DNA of 64,000 nt. Source: an uncultured Roseateles sp. (GTDB taxonomy: Bacteria; Pseudomonadota; Gammaproteobacteria; Burkholderiales; Burkholderiaceae_C). The translations under genes and the position numbers were made by a program. Where the stretch lies: contig NZ_CAJYPS010000023.1 in NCBI RefSeq assembly GCF_913777145.1, positions 286,912 to 350,911 on the forward strand. The letters are read 5' to 3'. Each line of letters begins with the position of its first letter. The first letter of the stretch is position 1. Of the stretch, positions 50,880-59,487 are shown one piece after another. The notes under the pieces were generated by a model. That model saw only the letters and a program-made list of their open reading frames with translations, was not told the origin of the DNA and did no database searches.

Positions 50880-52244
50880 ATGTCCACTCCCGCCTTGCTC
50901 GGCATTGCCGCCGGGGGCATTGCCCTGCTTCTGATCCTGATCGTGCGCTGGCAAGTGCACGCCTTCGTCGCGATGATGCTGGTGAGCCTGCTGCTCGCGC
51001 TGGCCACCCAGATGCCCACCGGCGAGATCATCAGCACGCTGGTGGCCGGCATGGGCGGCACGCTGGGCTCGGTGGCCATCCTGGTGGCGCTGGGCTCCAT
51101 GCTGGGCCGCATGATCGAGGTGTCGGGCGGCGCGGCCAGCCTGGCCCAGCGCTTCACCCAGATCCTGGGCCCGGCCCGGGTGCCGGCGGCGCTGACCGCC
51201 GCGGCCCTCGTGCTGGCCATCCCGGTGTTCTTCGACGTGGGCTTCATCATCGTCGTGCCCATCGTCTACGGCTTCTGCAAGGCCGCGGGCGTGGACCCGG
51301 TGAAGTACGGCCTGCCGGTGGCCGGCATCATGCTGGCGGTGCATGTGGTGGTGCCACCCCACCCCGGCATCGTGGGCGGCGCCGCCATCGTCAGCGGCGA
51401 CGTGGGCTGGATCACGCTGCTGGGCCTGGCGATCTGCCTGCCGCTGGCCCCGCTGGCCCAGGTGACCGCCAAGTGGCTGAACCGCCGCCACTACCCCATG
51501 CTGCCGACCACCGCCGAGCAGTTCGCCAATTTCGGCAGTGGCGCCACCACCAGCGCCGGCACCAGCCGCACGCCCGGCGTGGGCACGGTGCTGACGCTGA
51601 TCCTGGTGCCGCTGATCCTCATCATGCTGGGCACCACCGGCGCCACGCTGCTGCCCAAGGGCGACGGCCTGCGCACGCTGCTGGGCTTCATAGGCGCGCC
51701 CATCTTCGCGCTGATGGTGGCGCTGGGCCTGAGCTTTGTGCTGGTGGCCCGCCGCATGGGCTGGACCATGGCCAAGACCAACGATGTGATGGAGTCGGCG
51801 CTGCCGCCGGCCGCCACCGTGATCCTGGTGACCGGCGCGGGCGGCGTGCTGGCCAAGGTGCTGACCGTCAGCGGCATAGGCGCCGCGCTGTCCCAGGTGC
51901 TGGTGGCCACCCACCTGCCGCTGCTGCTGATGGGCTTTGTGATCTCGCTGGTGCTGCGCGCGGCCCAGGGTTCGGCCACCGTGGCCATCCTGACCACCTG
52001 CGGCCTGCTGGCCGAGGCCATCGCCAGCGGCGGCTACAGCGCGCTGCAGGTCGCGCTGCTGACCGTGGCGATCGGCTTCGGCGGCCTGGGCCTGTCGCAT
52101 GTGAACGACTCCGGCTTCTGGATCGTCACCCGCTACCTGGGCCTGAGCGTGGGCGACGGCCTGCGCAGCTGGACCGTGCTGACCACGGTGCTGGGCGTTG
52201 CCGGCTTCCTGCTGACGGCGCTGCTGTGGGCGCTGCTCACCTGA
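50880..52244 (+). CDS. GntP-family gluconate/sugar-acid permease
   Basis: A 454-residue membrane protein with about twelve helices and GntP-family segments: GMGGTLGSVAILVALGSMLGRMIEVSGGA, IPVFFDVGFIIVVPIVYG and GFGGLGLSHVNDSGFWIVTRYLGLSVGD. It moves sugar acids into the cell with protons. Being first in an operon with ltnD, otnK, otnC and otnI, it probably takes up threonate, erythronate or a similar four-carbon acid; the exact substrate cannot be read. Confidence 0.93.
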   Translation: MSTPALLGIAAGGIALLLILIVRWQVHAFVAMMLVSLLLALATQMPTGEIISTLVAGMGGTLGSVAILVALGSMLGRMIEVSGGAASLAQRFTQILGPARVPAALTAAALVLAIPVFFDVGFIIVVPIVYGFCKAAGVDPVKYGLPVAGIMLAVHVVVPPHPGIVGGAAIVSGDVGWITLLGLAICLPLAPLAQVTAKWLNRRHYPMLPTTAEQFANFGSGATTSAGTSRTPGVGTVLTLILVPLILIMLGTTGATLLPKGDGLRTLLGFIGAPIFALMVALGLSFVLVARRMGWTMAKTNDVMESALPPAATVILVTGAGGVLAKVLTVSGIGAALSQVLVATHLPLLLMGFVISLVLRAAQGSATVAILTTCGLLAEAIASGGYSALQVALLTVAIGFGGLGLSHVNDSGFWIVTRYLGLSVGDGLRSWTVLTTVLGVAGFLLTALLWALLT

Positions 52245-52287
52245 GCCACCACCCCACCTCTACTCTTTCATCGACAAGGAATTCCTC

Positions 52288-53184
52288 ATGACCTCGAAGT
52301 CCGTGGGCGTGATCGGCCTGGGCGCCATGGGCGCCGGCATTGCCAAGACCCTGCGCAGCAACGGCTATGCCGTCCATGTGTGCGATGCGCGCCCCGGCGC
52401 GGCCGAGGCCTTCGCGGCCGAGGGTGGCACAGCGCACGCGACGCCCGCTTCGGTGGCTGCCGCCACCTCGGTGCTGGTGTCGGTGGTGGTGAATGCCGCG
52501 CAGACCGAGAGCGTGCTGTTCGGCAAGGGCGGCGCGGCTGCCGCGATGGCGCCGGGCAGCAGCTTCATCATGTGTTCCACCGTGGACCCCAACTGGTCCA
52601 TGGCGCTGGAGGCCCGCCTCAACGCGCTGGGCATCCACTACATCGACGCGCCCATCTCGGGCGGCGCGGCCAAGGCCGCCTCGGGCCAGATGACCATGAT
52701 GACCTCGGCCAAGCCCGAGGCCTATGCCGCCGCCGACGCGGTGCTGAACGCGATGGCCGGCAAGGTCTACCGCCTGGGCGATGCGGCCGGCACGGGCAGC
52801 AAGGTCAAGATCATCAACCAGCTGCTGGCCGGCGTGCACATCGCCGCGGCCGCTGAAGCCATGGCGCTGGGCCTGCGCGAGGGCGTGGCCGCCGACGCGC
52901 TGTACGAGGTCATCACGAACAGCGCCGGCAACAGCTGGATGTTCGAGAACCGCATGGCCCACGTGATCGCGGGCGACTACACGCCGCTGTCCGCGGTGGA
53001 CATCTTCGTGAAGGACCTGGGCCTGGTGCTGGACACCGCGCGCGCCAGCAAGTTCCCGCTGCCGCTGGCCGCCACCGCGCACCAGATGTTCATGCAGGCC
53101 TCCACCGCCGGCTTCGCCAAGGAAGACGACAGCGCGGTGATCAAGATCTTCCCGGGCATCAAGCTGCCGGAAAAGAAGGCCTGA
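52288..53184 (+). CDS. ltnD: L-threonate dehydrogenase-type 3-hydroxyacid dehydrogenase (LtnD)
   Basis: A 298-residue beta-hydroxyacid dehydrogenase. The N-terminal Rossmann motif is VGVIGLGAMGAGIAKTLRSNGY, the substrate loop is IDAPISGGAAKAASGQMTMM, and the catalytic lysine is in GSKVKIINQLL. Enzymes of this type in otn operons oxidise L-threonate (or D-erythronate, PdxB type) at C2 to the 2-keto acid that OtnI and OtnK then process. It follows the permease by 43 bases with AAGGAATTCCTC upstream. The stereochemistry is not predictable from sequence. Confidence 0.9.
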   Translation: MTSKSVGVIGLGAMGAGIAKTLRSNGYAVHVCDARPGAAEAFAAEGGTAHATPASVAAATSVLVSVVVNAAQTESVLFGKGGAAAAMAPGSSFIMCSTVDPNWSMALEARLNALGIHYIDAPISGGAAKAASGQMTMMTSAKPEAYAAADAVLNAMAGKVYRLGDAAGTGSKVKIINQLLAGVHIAAAAEAMALGLREGVAADALYEVITNSAGNSWMFENRMAHVIAGDYTPLSAVDIFVKDLGLVLDTARASKFPLPLAATAHQMFMQASTAGFAKEDDSAVIKIFPGIKLPEKKA

Positions 53185-53186
53185 GC

Positions 53187-54464
53187 ATGGGCGCGAACAA
53201 GATCCTGCTGGGCTGCATCGCCGACGACTTCACCGGCGCCACCGACCTGGCCAACAACCTGGTGCGCGCCGGCATGCGCGTGGTGCAGACCATACACACG
53301 CCGGACCAGCCGCTGGACACCGAGGCCGATGCGGTGGTGGTGGCGCTGAAGTCCCGCACCATCCCGGCTGCAGAAGCGGTCGAGCAGTCGCTCGCCGCGC
53401 TGCGCTGGCTGCAGGCCCAGGGCGCGCAGCAGATCTACTTCAAGGTCTGCTCCACCTTCGACAGCACGGCCCAGGGCAATATCGGCCCGGTCACCGAGGC
53501 GCTGATGCAGGCGCTGGGCGCACGCTTCGCGATCGCGACGCCAGCCTTCCCGGACAACAAGCGCACGGTCTTCAAGGGCTATCTGTTCGTGGGCGACGTG
53601 CTGCTGAACGAGAGCGGCATGCAGAACCACCCGCTGACGCCCATGACCGATGCCAACCTGGTGCGCGTGCTGCAGGCACAAAGCACGAAGAAGGTGGGCC
53701 TCATCGACCACGCCGCCGTGGCCCAGGGCGCGGCCGCGGTGCAGGCGCGCATGGCCGAGCTGCTGGCCCAGGGTGTGGGGCTGGCCATCGTCGACGCGGT
53801 GTCCAACGCGGACCTGCTGCGCATGGGCCCGGCCTTCAAGGACCTGCCGCTGCTGACCGCCGGCTCCGGCGTCGCGATCGCGCTGCCGGCCAACTTCGGC
53901 ATCCAGCCCAGCTCGCAGGCGGCCGAACTGCCCGCCGCCCGCGGCCGCCAGGCCATCGTGTCGGGCAGCTGCTCGGTCGCGACCAACCAGCAGGTGCAGG
54001 ACTTCATCGACCGCGGTGGCCCGGCGCTGGCGCTGGACCCGCTGCGCATCGCCAGCGGCGGTGATGTCGTCGCCGAGGTGCTGGCCTGGGCCGAACCGCT
54101 GCTGGACGCCGGCCCGGTACTGATTTATTCGACCGCCGAGCCTGATGCGGTACGCGCCATCCAGCAGCAGCTGGGCGTGGCCGAGGCCGGCGCGCTGGTC
54201 GAGCGCACGCTGGCCGCCATCGCACGCGGCCTGGTGCAGCGCGGCGTGCGCCAGCTGGTGGTGGCCGGCGGCGAGACTTCGGGCGCCTGCGTGCAGGCGC
54301 TGGCCATCGCGCAGATGCGCATAGGCGCGCAGATCGACCCGGGCGTGCCCTGGTGCTTTGCGGCGGCCGACGTCGCACCCGAGGGCCTGCACCTGACGCT
54401 CAAGTCCGGCAACTTCGGCACCGCGGACTTCTTCAGCAAGGCCTTTGCACAATTGACGCCATGA
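53187..54464 (+). CDS. otnK: Four-carbon acid sugar kinase (OtnK, DUF1537)
   Basis: A 425-residue kinase of the OtnK/DtnK family. The N-terminal substrate domain starts [22 protein letters not shown]; the C-terminal nucleotide domain contains [27 protein letters not shown] and the ATP-binding [27 protein letters not shown]. In the pathway it phosphorylates 3-oxo-tetronate at C4 for OtnC. It starts two bases after the ltnD stop and overlaps otnC by ATGA. Confidence 0.95.
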   Translation: MGANKILLGCIADDFTGATDLANNLVRAGMRVVQTIHTPDQPLDTEADAVVVALKSRTIPAAEAVEQSLAALRWLQAQGAQQIYFKVCSTFDSTAQGNIGPVTEALMQALGARFAIATPAFPDNKRTVFKGYLFVGDVLLNESGMQNHPLTPMTDANLVRVLQAQSTKKVGLIDHAAVAQGAAAVQARMAELLAQGVGLAIVDAVSNADLLRMGPAFKDLPLLTAGSGVAIALPANFGIQPSSQAAELPAARGRQAIVSGSCSVATNQQVQDFIDRGGPALALDPLRIASGGDVVAEVLAWAEPLLDAGPVLIYSTAEPDAVRAIQQQLGVAEAGALVERTLAAIARGLVQRGVRQLVVAGGETSGACVQALAIAQMRIGAQIDPGVPWCFAAADVAPEGLHLTLKSGNFGTADFFSKAFAQLTP

Positions 54465-55141
54465 GCGCCGCCCCTTATCTCGACGAAGCCCAGGCCCGCG
54501 CGGAGATCTGCCGCGTCGGCCGCTCGCTGTTCGAGCGCGGCTATGTGCACGCGACCGCCGGCAACATCAGCGTGCGCCTGGCCGACGGCTTTCTGATCAC
54601 GCCCACCGACGCCTGCCTGGGCACGCTGCAGCCCGAGCGCCTGGCCCGGCTGGATGCCGACGGCCAGCAGCTGGACGGCGACCGCGGCAGCAAGACCATC
54701 GCACTGCACCGCCGCATCTACGCCGCCAGCGAGGCCACCGCCACGCCCGCGCGCTGCGTGATCCACACGCACAGCACCCACCTGGTGGCCTGCTCGCTGA
54801 AGGCAGATCCCGCCGAGCCCGAGCTGCTGCCGCCGCTGACGCCCTACTTCGTGATGAAGGTGGGCCATGTGCCCCACATCCCCTACCACCGCCCCGGCGC
54901 GCCCGAGGCGGCCGAGGCCGTGGCCCAGGCCATCGCCCGCTATGCCCAGGCCGGCCGGCCGCTGCGCGCGGTGATGCTGGCCCGCCTGGGCCCCAATGTC
55001 TGGCACGACAGCCCGGCCCACGCGATGGCGGTGCTGGAAGAGCTGGAAGAGACCGCGCGCCTGCAGACGCTGGCGCCGGTCGCGCCGCTGAACGAAGAAC
55101 AGATCGAAGAACTGCGCCGCGTGTTCGGCGCTCACTGGTAG
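54461..55141 (+). CDS. otnC: 3-oxo-tetronate 4-phosphate decarboxylase (OtnC, class II aldolase type)
   Basis: A 226-residue class II aldolase/adducin-family protein that decarboxylates 3-oxo-tetronate 4-phosphate to dihydroxyacetone phosphate. Typical marks are [25 protein letters not shown], the zinc-binding IHTHSTH and the late RLGPNVWH segment. The original family motif is kept at full length. ATG 54461 overlaps the otnK stop. The next gene begins five bases later. Confidence 0.93.
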   Translation: MSAAPYLDEAQARAEICRVGRSLFERGYVHATAGNISVRLADGFLITPTDACLGTLQPERLARLDADGQQLDGDRGSKTIALHRRIYAASEATATPARCVIHTHSTHLVACSLKADPAEPELLPPLTPYFVMKVGHVPHIPYHRPGAPEAAEAVAQAIARYAQAGRPLRAVMLARLGPNVWHDSPAHAMAVLEELEETARLQTLAPVAPLNEEQIEELRRVFGAHW

Positions 55142-55146
55142 CCCCC

Positions 55147-55944
55147 ATGCCGCAATTCGCCGCCAACCTGTCCATGCTCTACAACGACGTGGACTTTCTC
55201 GACCGCTTCGCCGCCGCCGCTGCCGACGGCTTCACCGCGGTGGAATACCTGTTCCCCTATGCCTACGCGTCCGAGGAACTGGCCGCCAGGCTCAAGGCCC
55301 ACGGCCTGCGCCAGGTGCTGTTCAATGCACCGCCGGGCAATTGGGAAGCCGGCGAGCGCGGCATCGCCTGCCTGCCCGGTCGTGAGGCCGAGTTCCGCGA
55401 GGGCCTGGGCCAGGCGCTGGCCTATGCCAAGGCGCTGGACTGCCCGCGCGTGCACGTGATGGCGGGCCTGGTGCCGGCCGGCCATGACGCCGCCACGGTG
55501 CGGGCCACCTATGTGGCCAACCTGCGTCACGCGGCCGGAGAGGCGGCCAAGCTGGGCGTGGACCTCCTGATCGAGCCCATCAACGGCCGCGACATGCCGG
55601 GCTTCTTCCTGAGCCGCCAGGACCAGGCCCATGCGCTGGTCGCCGAGATAGACGCACCCAACGTCAAGGTGCAGATGGACCTCTACCACGCGCAGATCGT
55701 CGAGGGCGACCTGGCGATGAAGCTGCGCCACTACCTGCCCACCGGCCACGTGGGCCATCTGCAGATCGCCGGCGTGCCCGAGCGCCATGAGCCCGATGTG
55801 GGCGAGCTCAACTACAGCTACCTGTTCCGGCTGCTGGACGAGCTGGGCTACCAGGGCTGGATAGGCTGCGAGTACCGCCCCGCGCGCGGCGCCGCGCCGC
55901 ACGCCACCTCGGACGGCCTGGGTTGGCTCAAGCCCTGGCTCTGA
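55147..55944 (+). CDS. otnI: 2-oxo-tetronate isomerase (OtnI, hydroxypyruvate-isomerase-like)
   Basis: A 265-residue TIM-barrel isomerase. Recognisable segments are [75 protein letters not shown] and [14 protein letters not shown], with metal ligands Glu and Asp/His in the last two. It should interconvert 2-oxo- and 3-oxo-tetronate between LtnD and OtnK. It closes the operon; the 168 bases after it hold no gene. Confidence 0.94.
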   Translation: MPQFAANLSMLYNDVDFLDRFAAAAADGFTAVEYLFPYAYASEELAARLKAHGLRQVLFNAPPGNWEAGERGIACLPGREAEFREGLGQALAYAKALDCPRVHVMAGLVPAGHDAATVRATYVANLRHAAGEAAKLGVDLLIEPINGRDMPGFFLSRQDQAHALVAEIDAPNVKVQMDLYHAQIVEGDLAMKLRHYLPTGHVGHLQIAGVPERHEPDVGELNYSYLFRLLDELGYQGWIGCEYRPARGAAPHATSDGLGWLKPWL

Positions 55945-56112
55945 GCCCAAGGCCAGGGCGCCGACGCTCAGCAGACCTGACCCCGCGCAAACCCGCTCGG
56001 CACTTGTACTGAGAGTGCGGCCTGCGCGCGACGACGGCCGATCAAGCCGGGCCGGGCGCCCCTAGACTGCGGCCCGCAGCCCCGCAAGATCTGACCCGGC
56101 CAACCAGACCTG

Positions 56113-56889
56113 ATGCACAGGCGCCTATTCCTGATGATGAGCAGCCTGTGGGCCGGACACGCCGGCGCGCAGACGCCGCGCCGCGTGACCCTGGGCGCCG
56201 AGAACGACTGGGCGCCCTACTCCTCCGACGTGCAGGGCCAGCCTCAGGGCCTGACCGTGGACCTGGTGCGGGCCGCCTACGCCGCCGTGGGCATAGAAGC
56301 CCGCTTCGAGCTGCTGCCCTATGCCCGCTGCATGGCCCAGACGCGAGTCGGCCTGCTGGTGGGCTGCTTCAACACCACCCGCAACGCGCTGATCGAGGCC
56401 GACCACCTCTGGCCCGCCCAGGCCATGTTCGAGGAGCGCTTCGCGATCTACGCCCGCGCCGACGACGCCGGCCCCACGGGCCTGGGCGTGCGCGAGCTGG
56501 AGGGCCAGCGCGTGGCCGTGACCCGCGGCTATGAGTACGGCGCCGAGTTCGACGCCAACCCGCGCATACAGCGCGTGACCACCAATCACGACGAGAGCAA
56601 CTTCCGCCTGCTGCTGCTGCAGCGGGCGCGCTACACGCTGTGCCCCGAGATCAATGCGCGACTGCTGTTCCAGCGCCAGCCGGAACTGGCCGGGCAATTC
56701 AAGCGGGTGGGCCACCTGCCCTACTTCGGGCTCTACACCGCGTTCTCGCGCAGCCACCCGGACGCGCCCGCGATGCTGGCCGCGTTCAACGAGGGCATGC
56801 GCCTGATCCAGGCCAGCGGCCAGGCTCGGCAGATCCAGGAGCAGTGGCGGCGACGCCCGGACGGCGGCGCCCGCCCGCCCCGGCCCTGA
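56113..56889 (+). CDS. Periplasmic amino-acid-type binding protein, orphan
   Basis: A 258-residue exported protein (HRRLFLMMSSLWAGHAGA signal) of the PBPb type-2 fold: VTLGAENDWAPYSSDVQGQPQGLTVDLVRAAYAAVGIEARFELLPYARCMAQTRVG, GCFNTTRNALIEADHLWP, and GVRELEGQRVAVTRGYEYG. It resembles amino-acid or chemosensory binding proteins. No transporter genes adjoin it. It is distantly related in fold to the two proteins at 47-48.6 kb but is not a close copy. Tex follows 50 bases later on the same strand. Confidence 0.8.
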   Translation: MHRRLFLMMSSLWAGHAGAQTPRRVTLGAENDWAPYSSDVQGQPQGLTVDLVRAAYAAVGIEARFELLPYARCMAQTRVGLLVGCFNTTRNALIEADHLWPAQAMFEERFAIYARADDAGPTGLGVRELEGQRVAVTRGYEYGAEFDANPRIQRVTTNHDESNFRLLLLQRARYTLCPEINARLLFQRQPELAGQFKRVGHLPYFGLYTAFSRSHPDAPAMLAAFNEGMRLIQASGQARQIQEQWRRRPDGGARPPRP

Positions 56890-56939
56890 GCCGGCCGCCA
56901 AGCCCCCCTGTGGCACACTCGCGGCCCGTTTTTTGAGTC

Positions 56940-59291
56940 TTGCGAGCCCTTGTTTTGGATGCCTTGATCGTCAACCAGATCGCCGCCGAACTGCAGGTGC
57001 GGCCCGGCCAGGTGCAGGCCGCCGTGGAACTGCTGGATGGCGGAGCGACCGTTCCCTTCATCGCCCGCTACCGCAAGGAAGCGACCCAGGGGCTGGACGA
57101 CATCCAGCTGCGTGAGCTGGAGTCCCGCCTGGCCTATCTGCGCGAGCTGGCCGACCGCCGTGAAGCCGTGCTGAAGAGCATCGCCGAGCAGGGCAAGCTG
57201 ACGCCCGAGCTGCAGGCCGCCATCGAGGCCGCGCCCACCAAGCAGGAGCTGGAAGACCTCTACCTGCCCTACAAGGTCAAGCGCCGCACCAAGGGCCTGA
57301 TCGCCCGCGAGGCGGGTCTGGAGCCGCTGGCCGACCAGCTGTTCGCCGACCCAACGCTGGACCCGCAGGCCGAGGCCGCAAAGTTCCTCAACCCCGACGC
57401 CGGCTTCGCCGACGCGTTCGCGGTGCTGGACGGCGTGCGCGACCTGCTGGCCGAACGCTGGGCCGAGGATGCGGTGCTGGTGGGCAAGCTGCGTGAGTGG
57501 CTGTGGGACGTCGGTCTGTTCCAGAGCAAGCTGATGGACGGCAAGAACCCCGACACGCCGGACCACGCCAAGTTCCGCGACTACTTCGACTACGCGGAGC
57601 CCATCAAGACCGTGCCCTCGCACCGGGCGCTGGCCGTGTTCCGCGGCCGCACGCTGGAGCTGCTGGATGCCAAGCTGGCGCTCGATGAAGAGCCCGTGGC
57701 CGGCCAGCCCGGCCTGGCCGAAGGCCGCATCGCGGCCCATCTGGGCTGGCGGCACGGCAACCGCGCGGGCGATGCGCTGATCCGCAAGACCATCGCGTGG
57801 ACCTGGAAGGTCAAGCTCTCGCTGAGCCTGGAGCGCGATCTGTTCGCGCGCCTGCGCGAGGCCGCCGAGGCCACCGCGATCAAGGTGTTCGCCGAGAACC
57901 TGCGCGACCTGCTGCTGGCCGCGCCGGCCGGCAAGCGTGTGGTGATGGGGCTGGACCCCGGCATACGCACCGGCGTGAAGGTGGCCGTGGTCAGCGACAC
58001 CGGCAAGGTGCTGGACACCGCCACGGTCTACCCGCACGAACCGCGCCGCGACTGGGACGGCAGCCTGCACACGCTGGCCAAGCTGTGCGCCACGCATGGC
58101 GTGAACCTGATCGCCATCGGCAACGGCACGGCCTCGCGCGAGACAGACAAGCTGGCGGCCGAGCTGATCAAGAAGCTGCAGGCGCTGGACGCCGACGTGA
58201 AGATAGAGCGCGTGGTGGTGAGCGAGGCGGGCGCCTCGGTCTACTCGGCGTCGGAGTTCGCGTCCAAGGAGCTGCCGGACCTGGACGTGAGTCTGCGCGG
58301 TGCGGTGTCCATCGCCCGCCGTCTGCAGGACCCTCTCGCTGAACTCGTCAAGATCGACCCCAAGAGCATAGGCGTGGGCCAATACCAGCACGACGTCAAC
58401 CAGAGCGAGATGGCGCGTGCGCTGGACGCGGTGGTGGAAGACTGCGTGAACAAGGTGGGCGTGGATCTGAACACTGCGTCCAGCGCGCTGCTGGCGCGCG
58501 TGTCGGGCCTGTCCGCGTCGGTGGCCAACAGCATCGTGCGCTGGCGCGACGCTCATGGCGCCTTCCGCAGCCGCCAGCAGCTGCTGGACGTCAGCGGCCT
58601 GGGCCCCAAGACCTTCGAGCAGGCGGCCGGATTCCTGCGCATACGCGGCGGCGACAACCCGCTGGACTTCTCCGGCGTCCACCCCGAGACCTACCCGCTG
58701 GTGGAAAAGGCGCTGGACCTGCTGAAGCGCCCGGCCGCCGAGGTGATAGGCCGCAGCGAGGTGCTGCGCACGCTCAAGCCCGAGTTGCTGACCGACGAGC
58801 GCTTCGGCCTGATCACCGTGAAGGACGTGCTGGCCGAGCTGGAGAAGCCCGGCCGCGACCCGCGCCCGGACTTCAAGGTGGCCCGCTTCAACGACGGCGT
58901 CGAAGACGTGAAGGACCTGCAGCCCGGCATGGTGCTGGAGGGCACGGTCAGCAACGTGGCGCAGTTCGGCGCCTTCGTGGACCTGGGTGTGCACCAGGAC
59001 GGCCTTATCCACGTGAGCCAGCTGTCCAACAAGTTCGTCAGCGATGCACGCGAGGTGGTCAAGACCGGTGACATCGTGAAGGTCAAGGTGCTGGAGGTGG
59101 ACCTGGCCCGCCAGCGCATCTCGCTGACCATGAAGCTGGATGCCCAGGCGCCGCGCGCCGGCGGCCCCGGCCGCGGGGACAACAGCTTCAAGCCGGCCGG
59201 CCGCCAGGAACGCGGTGCCCGCCCGGCCCCAGCCGCCCCGGCTGGCGGTGCGATGGCCGCCGCCTTCGCCAAACTGCAGACCAAGCGCTGA
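56940..59291 (+). CDS. tex: RNA-binding transcriptional accessory protein Tex
   Basis: A 783-residue Tex protein. Domains in order: an N-terminal HTH-like region (VNQIAAELQVRPGQVQAAVELLDGGATVPFIARYRKEATQGLDD), a YqgF-like nuclease-fold core (VMGLDPGIRTGVKVAVV), a helix-hairpin-helix pair (LNTASSALLARVSGLSASVANSIV and LLDVSGLGPKTFEQAAGFLRI) and an S1 RNA-binding domain (GMVLEGTVSNVAQFGAFVDLGVHQDGLIHVSQLSNKFV). A Gly/Ala/Pro-rich tail follows. The start is TTG 56940; another TTG 15 bases later would fit too. It contributes to transcription and stress tolerance in bacteria. Confidence 0.95.
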   Translation: MRALVLDALIVNQIAAELQVRPGQVQAAVELLDGGATVPFIARYRKEATQGLDDIQLRELESRLAYLRELADRREAVLKSIAEQGKLTPELQAAIEAAPTKQELEDLYLPYKVKRRTKGLIAREAGLEPLADQLFADPTLDPQAEAAKFLNPDAGFADAFAVLDGVRDLLAERWAEDAVLVGKLREWLWDVGLFQSKLMDGKNPDTPDHAKFRDYFDYAEPIKTVPSHRALAVFRGRTLELLDAKLALDEEPVAGQPGLAEGRIAAHLGWRHGNRAGDALIRKTIAWTWKVKLSLSLERDLFARLREAAEATAIKVFAENLRDLLLAAPAGKRVVMGLDPGIRTGVKVAVVSDTGKVLDTATVYPHEPRRDWDGSLHTLAKLCATHGVNLIAIGNGTASRETDKLAAELIKKLQALDADVKIERVVVSEAGASVYSASEFASKELPDLDVSLRGAVSIARRLQDPLAELVKIDPKSIGVGQYQHDVNQSEMARALDAVVEDCVNKVGVDLNTASSALLARVSGLSASVANSIVRWRDAHGAFRSRQQLLDVSGLGPKTFEQAAGFLRIRGGDNPLDFSGVHPETYPLVEKALDLLKRPAAEVIGRSEVLRTLKPELLTDERFGLITVKDVLAELEKPGRDPRPDFKVARFNDGVEDVKDLQPGMVLEGTVSNVAQFGAFVDLGVHQDGLIHVSQLSNKFVSDAREVVKTGDIVKVKVLEVDLARQRISLTMKLDAQAPRAGGPGRGDNSFKPAGRQERGARPAPAAPAGGAMAAAFAKLQTKR

Positions 59292-59309
59292 GCGCTTGCT
59301 GCCCCACGT

Positions 59310-59348
59310 CGCGGCCCCGCCACTGACCTTAGTCATGGCGGGGCCGCG
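59310..59348. terminator. Long hairpin after tex (terminator-like, no T run)
   Basis: CGCGGCCCCGCCA (59310-59322) pairs perfectly with TGGCGGGGCCGCG (59336-59348), 13 base pairs, and the loop itself holds a TGAC/GTCA stem, leaving only one bulge. It starts 18 bases after the tex stop, which suits a terminator, but no T run follows on either strand. It may stabilise the tex mRNA or act as another kind of RNA element. Confidence 0.5.
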
Positions 59349-59487
59349 CTGCGATCATGCGCGCCGCACCGCCAGGCCCGCCTTTTCGCGCTTGGCGCCC
59401 CGCTTCTCGCGTTTGGTCGCAAGTGATGCGGCCCGGTGCACGGCACTGACTATCGTGCGCGCCGTCCCGCCTTTTCCGGAGTTCGTC

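Noticed and set aside
56733-59336. A long minus-strand frame covering tex
   Set aside because: Tex on the plus strand is unmistakable; the opposite frame is compositionally biased and has no start signal.
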